A DNA stretch of 64,000 nt, from the NCBI RefSeq assembly GCF_019236175.1, contig NZ_JAFAJM010000014.1:186001-250000 (forward strand), given 5' to 3'. Every line of letters begins with the position of its first letter. The first letter of the stretch is position 1. Source of the DNA: Chryseobacterium sp. Lineage in GTDB: Bacteria > Bacteroidota > Bacteroidia > Flavobacteriales > Weeksellaceae. A program made the translations under genes and the position numbers. Below are positions 1 to 7,970 of the stretch, one piece after another. The notes below the pieces were generated by a model. The model was given only the letters and a program-made list of their open reading frames with translations, did no database searches and was not told the origin of the DNA.

Positions 1-17
1 CTAATTTCCGGAAGATC

Positions 18-725
18 ATGATTACCCATATTAAGTGTATGATTATTGATGATAATGAACTGGACAGGCTGGTTCTCCAGCATTACATCAGACAATATGA
101 AAATATAGAAATTGTCGCCTCCTTTAATGCTGTGGAAAAAGCAGTCCCATACCTTGAATCTCCGGTTGATCTTCTTATCACCGAAACTTCTTTTAAAGGC
201 ATGAGCGGTCTGGAATTCAGAAAATTAGCTCATAAAATCCCTGCCTGTATTTTTATAAGTTCTCATCCTGAGCTGGCTGCTTCTGTATTTGAGATCAATA
301 CTTTGGATTTCATTACAAAACCTTTAAATTCAGAAAGATTTCATCATTCCATGCTGAGGCTTTTTGATTTCTTTACAGTAAAAGAAAAATGTGATTGTTA
401 TGACGCCATGTTTGAAGAAAACTTTATCAAAATAAAAGAAAGCGGAACTATTTCTCAGATCCGGAAAACAGATATCTTATATCTGGAAGCTTTAAAGGAT
501 TATACCCGGATTATCACCCTGGAAAAAAACCATTGTATTCTGGATTCTCTGGGGAATGTTCTTCATAAAGATTTTTTTAATTCTTTTGTCAGAATACACC
601 GCAGCTATGCAGTGCCCCGCCATATTATCCGGGGAAAAAACTGTCATGAAATAGAACTGATCCATCAGATCAAACTTCCTATAGGGAGAACCTACCGGGG
701 GAACCTTTCTTTTTTTGAACTTTAA
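18..725 (+). CDS. LytTR-family response regulator with atypical receiver
   Basis: DNA-binding response regulator of 235 aa. An N-terminal receiver (about 5-120) is followed by a LytTR DNA-binding domain (about 135-235), recognisable from the FIKIKES...DILYLEALKDYTRI...HRSYAV...LPIGRTYR pattern. The acidic pair D11-D12, the Ser in the switch position (FISSH) and the Lys of FITKP are kept, but the phospho-acceptor Asp is Glu (E56 in LLITETSF) and the following MP is FK. It may therefore be locked in one state or work without phosphorylation. The only upstream sequence is 17 nt, with a possible TAA at 2-4 that could end a partner kinase; that is inference. Confidence 0.9.
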   Translation: MITHIKCMIIDDNELDRLVLQHYIRQYENIEIVASFNAVEKAVPYLESPVDLLITETSFKGMSGLEFRKLAHKIPACIFISSHPELAASVFEINTLDFITKPLNSERFHHSMLRLFDFFTVKEKCDCYDAMFEENFIKIKESGTISQIRKTDILYLEALKDYTRIITLEKNHCILDSLGNVLHKDFFNSFVRIHRSYAVPRHIIRGKNCHEIELIHQIKLPIGRTYRGNLSFFEL

Positions 726-757
726 ATGTACATTCCAGGAAGAATTCACTGGGTGAC

Positions 758-821
758 GTTGGTCTATTAATTCTGCTGTTGGTCTATTTTTCTGCGATCA
801 GATACTTATAGTTGGTAATTT
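758..821 (+). repeat. Three GTTGGT direct repeats after the atypical LytTR gene
   Basis: GTTGGTCTATT occurs at 758-768 and again at 778-788, a 20-bp period, with a weaker third copy GTTGGTAATTT at 811-821. The GTTNRY core and the two-turn spacing resemble published LytTR-binding direct repeats. No gene starts downstream on this strand, so any role is inference. The rest of 726-1079 shows no coding signal apart from the terminator at 1028-1050. Confidence 0.4.
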
Positions 822-1027
822 AGTCTTCCCAAAAAAGTAATTTGAAAAACCTCTTATTGGTCATCAAAATATTTCTATAGCTCTTTAACTGAACTATCTT
901 CTTTTAAAGAAATGGATTGAGAATCTTAAAAAGCCACAAACTATTGATATCTAAAAAATTCTAGGAACACAAATAAAAACTAATAATCCCAAAAGCTGAT
1001 AACCAGTCTAGATTTTTCAAACAAAAG

Positions 1028-1050
1028 AAGTCCGCTAAACGGCGGACTTT
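1028..1050. terminator. Bidirectional hairpin terminator
   Basis: Eight-bp stem AAGTCCGC/GCGGACTT around a 6-nt loop. It lies 30 bp past the stop of the META-domain gene on the minus strand, where the hairpin leads into a T-rich tract; the plus strand also has TTTTATTG after the stem. Confidence 0.75.
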
Positions 1051-1079
1051 TATTGTGATGTTAAAGATATTAATTTACA

Positions 1080-1514
1080 TTAATCCCAATCTGCAGCAAC
1101 AAACTTCATTGAATGCCCCTGGTCATCAGATAATGTAAGAAAATGTCCTTCTACAGAATATTTTGTCATCGTATCAAATTTTCTCTGGAATGCATTTTCA
1201 AGATCCATATTCTGGCAGGCTTTCATTGTGCTCACTCCTTTCGAAATTTTTATATGTCCTTCTTTTTTAAATTCGGAAATAAAAGACATCCTGTTACATC
1301 CCATATAGGCACTCCCCTGTATTTTACTTCCATCCATTGCAGAAGTCAGGTTGATCTCTGCTTTATTGGCGATCAGCTGATCTTTTGTAAAACCGTCGAA
1401 AGAAACCAGCATCCATTGTCTTTGAAGTGCCGGGTTTTTATCCGGAACTGCTGAGCAATTTAAGGCAAGTCCTAAAAATAAAACGCTAAAAAGTGGTAAT
1501 AGTATCTTTTTCAT
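1080..1514 (-). CDS. META domain (HslJ-like) lipoprotein
   Basis: Secreted protein of about 144 aa with one META domain, the fold of E. coli HslJ. It has a signal peptide with a possible lipobox ending at C20 (LALNC). The mature part shows the family pattern W-L-V-S near residue 35, I-Q-G-x-x-x-x-G-C-N-R-M, an internal MKAC, and a final L-x-L-x-D-x-x-G-x-x-M-x-F. The start is placed at the second Met (MKKILLP), which begins a normal signal-peptide n-region; a Met four codons earlier is also possible. It is transcribed away from the S46 peptidase. Function unknown; HslJ relatives are linked to envelope stress or drug tolerance. Confidence 0.8.
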   Translation of the reverse strand: MKKILLPLFSVLFLGLALNCSAVPDKNPALQRQWMLVSFDGFTKDQLIANKAEINLTSAMDGSKIQGSAYMGCNRMSFISEFKKEGHIKISKGVSTMKACQNMDLENAFQRKFDTMTKYSVEGHFLTLSDDQGHSMKFVAADWD

Positions 1515-1599
1515 GGCGATTATCATCCCATTTTCATACCAATCCGGGACTGAATCTCGTAAAAATTAGTAAATTAGCAACACAAAAATTTTTTATAAA

Positions 1600-3804
1600 A
1601 TGAAAAGACTATTTCTACTATTCACTTTCTTGTTGAGCTTTGCTCAAATGAGGGCGGATGAGGGGATGTGGCTGCTAATGCTCATCAAAAGACTTAACAG
1701 TGTTGATATGCAAAAAGAGGGTCTACATCTGACGCCTGAAGAAATTTATTCAGTAAACAATTCCAGCTTAAAAGATGCTATCGTAAGCTTCGGAGGATTC
1801 TGTACCGGTGAAATTGTTTCTGATAAAGGACTTATATTCACCAACCATCACTGTGGTTATGGCGCTGTTGCAGCTGCTTCTACTCCGGAAAAAGACTATT
1901 TGAAGAATGGTTTCTGGGCGATGAAACAAAAAGACGAATTCAACGCAAAAGGTCTTTATGTAAGATTTTTAGTGAGAATGGATGATGCGACTAAGAGAAT
2001 CACCTCCAAACTCAACGACAATATGACCGGAGAAGAGAGAAAAGCTGTTATTGATGCTGAGACTAAAGCTATTCAGACAGAAAACTCTGAAAACGGAAAA
2101 TATACGGTAGTAGTAAGAGATTTCTTTAACGGAAATGAATTTTACTATTTCGTATATCAGGATTATAAAGATATCAGATTAGTGGGAGCTCCACCTTCAT
2201 CATTAGGAAAGTTTGGAGGTGATACAGACAACTGGGAGTGGCCGAGACACACTGCAGACTTTACTGTTTTCAGAGTATATGCTGATGCTGCGGGAAATCC
2301 TGCTGAATATTCTCCAAGTAATACCCCATTGAAACCTAAGCACTTCCTTCCGGTTTCTCTTAAAGGGGTTAAGCCTGGTGATTTCTCCATGATCTTAGGA
2401 TATCCTGGTAGAACAAACCGTTACCTGACTTCTTACGGAATCCAGCAAATGGTAAACAAAGATTATCCGGCTTGGGTTGAGGCTTCTAAAACAGCAATGG
2501 ATGTTATGAAGAAGTATATGAATAAAGATAAAGCAACACAGCTTAATTATGCTTCTCAATATGCTTCTGTGGCCAACTACTGGAAAAACAGACAAGGGAC
2601 AATTGATGCTGTTGAGAAAAACGGAACCATTACTGATAAGAAAAAAATTGAATCAACATTCAAGGCATGGGCTGCTTTACCGGCAAATAACATGTATGAT
2701 GGTGTTTTAGAAGAAATTGGAGCTTATTATAAACAAACTTCTGACAGAAATGTTGAAAAAAACTATGCTTCACAATTCTCTAGAAATGCCAAATATCTTT
2801 CTCTTGCTCAGCAAGTAGGATCTGTACTTAAAGCTTATGCTGCTCAGGATATGCAGGGAAGACTGGCTATGAAAGCTAAAACAGAAGCTGCAATTAAAGC
2901 GGCTTATGAAAATTTCAGTCCTGCCCTGGAGGGTGAGATGCTTGCTGCGATGACCAGCCTTTACCAGGCAAGAGTAAATAAAGATGTTGCTTCTGCTACC
3001 ATCTTAGGCTTAGATGCTAAAACCGTTTCTAACTTAGCTTATTCTTCAATTTTTGCTAACAAGACTTCTGCAACAAACTTCTTATTAAATCCTGATGCCC
3101 TGAAACTGGATGCTGATCCACTTTGGAAAGCAACCAACGGACTCGCTGCCGATCAGAAAATGAGTGCTGAAAGATATGTTAAAGTAGATGATAACTTTGC
3201 TAAAAACAGCCGTCTATTCTTAGCAGGATTAATGAAGGCTATGCCTGAGAAAAAATTCTATCCGGATGCTAATTCTACAATGAGACTTACTTATGGTACT
3301 GTAGATAAGCTTCCTATCAGAAATGACAGAAATTATTTCGGTATTACCGATAACTATTATACAGATATGACTGGTCTTGTAGGTAAATACAAGAAGGGTG
3401 ATGAAGAATTTGATCTGCCTCAAAGAGTGATTGATCTTTATAACCTTAAAGATTTTGGCCAGTACGCTGATGCTGCAGGTTATATGCCTGTCAACTTCCT
3501 TTCTAATAATGATATTACCGGTGGTAATTCCGGTTCACCTGTAATTGATGGTGACGGAAACCTTATCGGTCTTGCTTTCGACGGAAACAGTGAAGCATTG
3601 AGTGGTGATATTGTATTTGAACCGGAATGGCAAAAAACAATCAATGTAGATGTTCGTTTTGTTCTTTGGACAATTGACAAATTTGCAGGTGCAAGAAGAC
3701 TCGTTGATGAGTTAAAACTTGTGAGAGATGAAAATACTCCTGCCGATACAAAAACAAAAAACTCAGGGACGACAACAACACCTAAGAAATCGAAGAAAAA
3801 ATAA
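1600..3804 (+). CDS. S46 family dipeptidyl peptidase (DPP7-type)
   Basis: Periplasmic serine exopeptidase of 734 aa that releases dipeptides from peptide N-termini, feeding amino-acid catabolism in asaccharolytic Bacteroidota. A signal peptide is cut near residue 19 (QMRA-DEG), leaving a new N-terminus close to the substrate end. Family residues are visible: H84 in TNHHCGY, D220 in the WPRHTADF motif and S644 in GGNSGSP. Residue G662 (FDGN) falls where DPP11 enzymes carry an Arg that selects Asp/Glu at P1; Gly predicts DPP7-like preference for bulky hydrophobic P1 residues. The tail is Lys-rich. Full length; monocistronic with its own terminator. Confidence 0.95.
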   Translation: MKRLFLLFTFLLSFAQMRADEGMWLLMLIKRLNSVDMQKEGLHLTPEEIYSVNNSSLKDAIVSFGGFCTGEIVSDKGLIFTNHHCGYGAVAAASTPEKDYLKNGFWAMKQKDEFNAKGLYVRFLVRMDDATKRITSKLNDNMTGEERKAVIDAETKAIQTENSENGKYTVVVRDFFNGNEFYYFVYQDYKDIRLVGAPPSSLGKFGGDTDNWEWPRHTADFTVFRVYADAAGNPAEYSPSNTPLKPKHFLPVSLKGVKPGDFSMILGYPGRTNRYLTSYGIQQMVNKDYPAWVEASKTAMDVMKKYMNKDKATQLNYASQYASVANYWKNRQGTIDAVEKNGTITDKKKIESTFKAWAALPANNMYDGVLEEIGAYYKQTSDRNVEKNYASQFSRNAKYLSLAQQVGSVLKAYAAQDMQGRLAMKAKTEAAIKAAYENFSPALEGEMLAAMTSLYQARVNKDVASATILGLDAKTVSNLAYSSIFANKTSATNFLLNPDALKLDADPLWKATNGLAADQKMSAERYVKVDDNFAKNSRLFLAGLMKAMPEKKFYPDANSTMRLTYGTVDKLPIRNDRNYFGITDNYYTDMTGLVGKYKKGDEEFDLPQRVIDLYNLKDFGQYADAAGYMPVNFLSNNDITGGNSGSPVIDGDGNLIGLAFDGNSEALSGDIVFEPEWQKTINVDVRFVLWTIDKFAGARRLVDELKLVRDENTPADTKTKNSGTTTTPKKSKKK

Positions 3805-3823
3805 TCTTTTCTGATATATTTTT

Positions 3824-3860
3824 AAAACCGTGGAATTTACTTTCACGGTTTTTTTATTTT
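3824..3860 (+). terminator. Terminator of the S46 peptidase gene
   Basis: Nine-bp perfect stem AAAACCGTG/CACGGTTTT with an 11-nt loop, followed by a long T-rich run. It lies 20 bp past the peptidase stop and covers the first in-frame Met of the next reading frame, which argues for the later start of that gene. Confidence 0.85.
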
Positions 3861-3862
3861 TG
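3855..3862 (+). promoter_or_regulatory. Candidate -7 box for the DUF1905 gene
   Basis: TATTTTTG is an exact match to the Bacteroidota -7 consensus TAnnTTTG and sits 18 bp before the chosen ATG. It overlaps the T-tract of the preceding terminator and has no clear -33 TTG, so it could be chance. Confidence 0.35.
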
Positions 3863-3880
3863 AATCATAAAACATTTTAT

Positions 3881-4357
3881 ATGAATGCCCCAGCAATAGA
3901 ATTTAATGCCATCATAAAACAAAATGGAGAAATAAATGCCGCTTTTGTGGAGTTTCCTTTTTCTACAGAAGAATTATTCAATAAAAAGGGGCTGGTGAAA
4001 ATCAAAGCCGTTTTTGACAACAAAGTAGAATACCGGGGAAGCCTGGCCAAAATGAAAACAGACTGTCATATTCTGGGCTTAACCCAGGAAGTGAGAAAAC
4101 AGCTTAAAAAAACTTTCGGGGATGAGGTTTCTGTCTCTCTTATTGAAGATAAGGAAGAAAGGCTTATTGAAATTGCAGAAGATATAGCGTTGGTCTTTAC
4201 TCAAAACCCAGCCGTGAAAATACGCTTTGATGCAATGAGCTATACCCACAGAAAGGAATATATCCGCTGGATTGAAGAGGCTAAAAAACCGGAAACAAGA
4301 GAGAACAGAAAGACTAAAATGGTCCGGATGATTTTGGACGGCAAAAAAGGAATCTAG
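3881..4357 (+). CDS. DUF1905/YdeI-OmdA family protein
   Basis: Cytoplasmic protein of 158 aa. The N-terminal half is DUF1905-like (YRGSLAKM...ILGLTQEVRKQL...GDEVSVSLIED); the C-terminal half (SYTHRKEYIRWIEEAKKPETRENR) is the OmdA/YdeI helical domain that Pfam calls bacteriocin-protection. The start is the Met at MNAPAIEF because the earlier in-frame Met lies inside the upstream terminator. It converges on a small minus-strand gene with only 3 bp between the stops. Biochemical function unknown; the Pfam name comes from a Salmonella/E. coli phenotype and should not be read as an activity. Confidence 0.85.
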   Translation: MNAPAIEFNAIIKQNGEINAAFVEFPFSTEELFNKKGLVKIKAVFDNKVEYRGSLAKMKTDCHILGLTQEVRKQLKKTFGDEVSVSLIEDKEERLIEIAEDIALVFTQNPAVKIRFDAMSYTHRKEYIRWIEEAKKPETRENRKTKMVRMILDGKKGI

Positions 4358-4360
4358 TTT

Positions 4361-4660
4361 TTATACGAAGCTTTTTAATTCTGCCTTCAGATATTGATTT
4401 CCACCACCGTTGGTTATCGTTATAAATCCATCATAGTGGGCAATCTTTACCCCCAGATCATTCGTAACTTCCTTAAAATAACCTGTCGTTGCCATACGAT
4501 CAGGAACTGCATTTTTTTGCCATGAAAACTCTGCCAACTGTCCCGTTTTATTTTGAAAAACCAATGATTTCAGTTGACTTCCAAATTTAAATGCTTTAAT
4601 ATCTACGACTGCACTTTCATTAGCGACAAACTTTTTTGCTAAAACAATAAAACTATTCAT
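4361..4660 (-). CDS. Small conserved-looking hypothetical protein
   Basis: 99-aa soluble protein with no signal peptide or membrane segment and no family I recognise. The sequence alternates beta-type hydrophobics (SLVFQ, GFITITNGGGNQYLKAELKSF), suggesting a compact beta or alpha/beta fold. It starts with a plausible MNSFIVLAKK and converges tail to tail with the DUF1905 gene. The 4661-4902 stretch upstream is AT-rich and non-coding and separates it from the divergent spondin gene. Confidence 0.6.
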   Translation of the reverse strand: MNSFIVLAKKFVANESAVVDIKAFKFGSQLKSLVFQNKTGQLAEFSWQKNAVPDRMATTGYFKEVTNDLGVKIAHYDGFITITNGGGNQYLKAELKSFV

Positions 4661-4902
4661 TTTTATATTTTTTGATTATAGGTTTTAAAACTCAATTTTA
4701 TTTCTACGGCAAATATCTCTGTACATTACGACAGAACTCGACGCATTATTTCTTAAATTCACTTCATGCAAACCAAAAAATAAACAACTGATTACCAAAT
4801 ATTAATAAAAAAAACACCCAACTATCTGTTTATTTCCTGTCAGGATTTTAAAAAGCTTCCGACTATAGTTTCAGCACAGTTATAACTTTAAAAAATGAAC
4901 TT

Positions 4903-6120
4903 ATGAAAAAGAACTTTTTAAAAATGACAGCAATAGGAATTACCGCTGCTTTTAGCCTTTATTCATGTAATGATTCTGATCATAATAGGGCGGAAGATGT
5001 TTCCTTTCAGAAAAACATCACATTTGAAAATGTTGTTGTCCCTAAAAATTATGTAGAAAGCGGAAGTTTTCAAGGAACAGCACAACCGGTAATTATGCCC
5101 GGAGAATCGGTTTCCATTACATTCAGTGCCGGAAAGGCTCAGGCGTTGATGCTGACTACCATGTACGGAGCATCTAAAGACTGGTTTTTCGCTTCTAAGC
5201 AACCTGGAATAAAGCTCTTTGACAATAGCGGAAATGCCAGAACCGGAGATGTTTCTTCTGATGTTTTATTATGGGATAACGGAACAAAAGATAATGTGAC
5301 AGGACAGCCTGAAAGCAAAACTATTGCAGAGGTACCGGGTGTAGATGCCTCTAAACTCATGAAAATCAACCTCACATTCAATGCTGTTTCTTCTGAATTT
5401 ACGCTTACCATCACCAATACTTCAGGAGGAACCGCAAATACAACACCTTTCTCCCCGGGAGTATGGGCTGTTTCCAATTACAATGGATCCAAACTACTGA
5501 ACGAAACTCCTTTCTTCATGCCCGGTACTTTATCAAATCCGGAAATTACCGATATAGCCCAAATGGGAAATATTACTAAAATGAAGACAAAGCTTAATAA
5601 TGAAACCGGTATTATTACAGGGCTTTCCCCTGCACTGATTGTAGTCTATCGGGGTAATAAAAACCCTATTTATGAAGCAGGAAAAAATGATACCGGAATG
5701 GGGCTAAAAGAGATTGCTCAGACAGGAAATGTAACTAAACTTCAAAACAGTTTAAAATCTTTCCCGAATGTTAAGGGAGTATTTATTGCAGGAAATGCAC
5801 CTGTACCTCCAGGCAATAAAATTACAGCCAGAATTAATGCTGATCCGGGAGATAAAATTGCCTATGTAACGATGTTTGGATTTTCCAACGACTGGTTTTA
5901 TGCCAACGATCAGGATATTGATGCCAATACGCAGGGTGATGTTACTGCAAAGACTTCATTATTTGATTCGGGAACGGGAGTTGATCAATATCCCGGTGCA
6001 GGAAATAATCAGGCATTATTCGGAGGAACTCCACAGAGTGAAAGCAAAATAATTGATAAAGTAGGAAATCAATATCCGGTTCCTGCAGTACAGAATGTAA
6101 TCAAGGTTACCATCAACTAA
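4903..6120 (+). CDS. Lipoprotein with two spondin-N-like domains
   Basis: 405-aa surface or periplasmic lipoprotein; the signal peptide ends in a lipobox at C22 (LYSCN). Two similar segments follow: residues about 40-200 carry MLTTMYGASKDWFFA, then GVWAVSNYNGSKLLNETPFF; residues about 285-405 carry VTMFGFSNDWFYA. The xxMxxxSxDWFxA motif and the SPG-x-W segment with PxFxPG are those of spondin N-terminal domains, known in animal matrix proteins and in a bacterial family. The second copy ends at the C-terminus. It stands alone between terminators. Substrate or ligand unknown; adhesion or exopolymer binding would be inference. Confidence 0.8.
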   Translation: MKKNFLKMTAIGITAAFSLYSCNDSDHNRAEDVSFQKNITFENVVVPKNYVESGSFQGTAQPVIMPGESVSITFSAGKAQALMLTTMYGASKDWFFASKQPGIKLFDNSGNARTGDVSSDVLLWDNGTKDNVTGQPESKTIAEVPGVDASKLMKINLTFNAVSSEFTLTITNTSGGTANTTPFSPGVWAVSNYNGSKLLNETPFFMPGTLSNPEITDIAQMGNITKMKTKLNNETGIITGLSPALIVVYRGNKNPIYEAGKNDTGMGLKEIAQTGNVTKLQNSLKSFPNVKGVFIAGNAPVPPGNKITARINADPGDKIAYVTMFGFSNDWFYANDQDIDANTQGDVTAKTSLFDSGTGVDQYPGAGNNQALFGGTPQSESKIIDKVGNQYPVPAVQNVIKVTIN

Positions 6121-6150
6121 GTCATCCCATAAAACATAAATTTAAAAGAG

Positions 6151-6180
6151 AAAGGCTGGAAACGTATTCCGGCCTTTAAT
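6151..6180. terminator. Terminator between the convergent spondin and comM genes
   Basis: Eleven-bp stem AAAGGCTGGAA/TTCCGGCCTTT (one G-T pair) with a 5-nt loop. It lies 30 bp past the spondin stop and about 60 bp past the comM stop, with a T-rich flank on the minus strand and TTTAATTAT on the plus strand. Confidence 0.7.
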
Positions 6181-6239
6181 TATCGCCTTAGCTTTTAATT
6201 AATATAGTCTGGTTTGGCCATATAAATAGAATTATATTA

Positions 6240-7775
6240 TCACCCATTCCAGAACTCCCGGTCTAAACTTCTGTATTGGATTGCTTCAGAAATATGATAG
6301 GAAAGTATTTTCTCCGATTCTTCAAGATCCGCTATTGTTCGGGCAACTTTCAGAATCCGGTCATAGGCTCTGGCAGAAAGGTTTAGTTTTTCCATGGCCA
6401 GTTTGATAAGATTGAAGGAGGTTTCATCCAGTTCACAAAATGCTTCAATTTCTTTGGGCCCGATCTGGGCATTGCAACTCATATTAAGCTCTTTATAGCG
6501 TTCATTTTGAATATCTCTCGCCTTTAGGACACGTTCTCTTATGTCTTTACTTTTTTCACCTTTTCTCTTTTCTGAGAGCTGTTCAAATTCTACTTTCTGA
6601 ACCTCAATATGAATATCAATACGATCTAAGAGCGGTCCGGAAAGTTTATTCATATAGCGCTGCATTTCGTAAACGGAAGAAGTATTGTTGGGATCATCAG
6701 GAAAAAAACCACTGGGACTGGGATTCATAGAGGCAACGAGCATAAAACTTGCAGGATAATTTACCGTAAACCTTGCTCTTGAAATAGTAACCTCCCGGTC
6801 TTCCAAAGGTTGTCTCATTACCTCCAGCACTGTTCTTTTAAATTCAGGCATTTCATCGAGAAATAATACGCCATTATGAGCCAGAGAAATTTCTCCCGGC
6901 TGCGGATAGCTTCCGCCTCCCACCAGTGCTACATCCGAAATGGTATGATGGGGTGATCTGAAGGGGCGGACTGTCATCAATGAGGCTTCTGCACCGATTT
7001 TTCCGGCTACAGAATGTATTTTGGTAGTTTCTAAAGCTTCTTTCAGCGTCAGCGGTGGTAAAATACTGGGAACCCTTTTCGCCAACATCGTCTTTCCACT
7101 ACCCGGAGGGCCGATGAGGATAATATTATGCCCTCCTGCTGCTGCTACTTCCATCGCTCTTTTGGCCGTTTCCTGCCCTTTTACCTCCGAGAAATCAAAA
7201 GGAAAATCATTAATTTTCTCATGAAATTCTTTACGGGTATCCAATATCATTTTTTCCAGCGGCTTTCCTTCATTAAAGAAGTCAATAACTTCTTTAATAT
7301 TTTCGACTCCATATACCTCAAGATCATTAACAATAGCTGCTTCACGGGCATTCTGGACCGGAAGAATAATTCCCTTAAAACCTTCTTCTCTGGCCTGAAT
7401 AGCAATGGGAAGTACCCCTTTGATCGGCTGAAGGCTTCCGTCCAGTGAAAGCTCCCCCATAATAATATAATGCTGGGCATCTTCAGCCAGAATCTGATCC
7501 GAAGCGGTAAGGATTCCTATAGCAATACTAAGATCATAGGCAGACCCTTCCTTCCTTAAATCTGCAGGTGCCATATTAATGGTAATCTTCTTCCCGGGAA
7601 TTTTATAGCCTACATTTTTAAGGGCCGCAGAGATTCTGTAACTGCTCTCTTTAATTGCATTATCGGGCAGCCCTACAAGATGATAGCCTACCCCGCCTGT
7701 ATCTATATTGACTTCAATGGTAATCGTCTGCGCTGCAACTCCGTGAATGGCGCTTCCGTAAATTTTTATCAACAT
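6240..7775 (-). CDS. comM: YifB/ComM family AAA+ ATPase (Mg-chelatase subunit ChlI-like)
   Basis: 511-aa ATPase. The N-terminal third (1-170) is the Lon-protease-like ChlI domain (GLPDNAIKES, NMAPADLRKEG, GELSLDG); the centre is an AAA+ module with Walker A GPPGSGKT (222-229), Walker B LFLDE (D307-E308) and the SPHHT...GGG-x-x-PxPGEISLAHNG signature; the C-terminal part is the Mg-chelatase lid domain (LSARAYDRILKVARTIADLE). In naturally competent bacteria ComM is a hexameric branch-migration helicase that helps integrate incoming DNA; many non-competent species keep it. Full length, single gene, well-supported ATG. Confidence 0.95.
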   Translation of the reverse strand: MLIKIYGSAIHGVAAQTITIEVNIDTGGVGYHLVGLPDNAIKESSYRISAALKNVGYKIPGKKITINMAPADLRKEGSAYDLSIAIGILTASDQILAEDAQHYIIMGELSLDGSLQPIKGVLPIAIQAREEGFKGIILPVQNAREAAIVNDLEVYGVENIKEVIDFFNEGKPLEKMILDTRKEFHEKINDFPFDFSEVKGQETAKRAMEVAAAGGHNIILIGPPGSGKTMLAKRVPSILPPLTLKEALETTKIHSVAGKIGAEASLMTVRPFRSPHHTISDVALVGGGSYPQPGEISLAHNGVLFLDEMPEFKRTVLEVMRQPLEDREVTISRARFTVNYPASFMLVASMNPSPSGFFPDDPNNTSSVYEMQRYMNKLSGPLLDRIDIHIEVQKVEFEQLSEKRKGEKSKDIRERVLKARDIQNERYKELNMSCNAQIGPKEIEAFCELDETSFNLIKLAMEKLNLSARAYDRILKVARTIADLEESEKILSYHISEAIQYRSLDREFWNG

Positions 7776-7903
7776 GGTGTTTTTTGAAGTAAATGTAGCT
7801 AATATGTTATTTTAGGCAATCTGGTTTTTCATTAAAATTATTCAAACAAAATAAATACAACATAAACAATATCAACAAACTGAAATGATTACAAAATAAT
7901 AAA

Positions 7904-7932
7904 ATCGGTACAAAGAAAAACTCTGTACCGAT
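7904..7932 (-). terminator. Terminator of the T9SS-sorted protein gene
   Basis: Nine-bp stem ATCGGTACA/TGTACCGAT with an 11-nt loop. Read on the minus strand it is followed by TTTTATTATTTT, about 40 bp beyond the stop of the gene at 7971. Confidence 0.8.
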
Positions 7933-7970
7933 CTAACCATTATTAAACTAACGAAAAGATTATTTAATCT

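Noticed and set aside
1..17. End of an upstream kinase gene
   Set aside because: A TAA at 2-4 is compatible, but 17 bases cannot support a call.
492..749. Minus-strand frame of 85 codons opposite the first LytTR gene
   Set aside because: It lies fully against the well-supported LytTR coding region, has no family pattern, and reads as its shadow.
6921..7448. Plus-strand frames of up to 106 codons over comM
   Set aside because: Antisense to the conserved ATPase domain, with no start context or homology.
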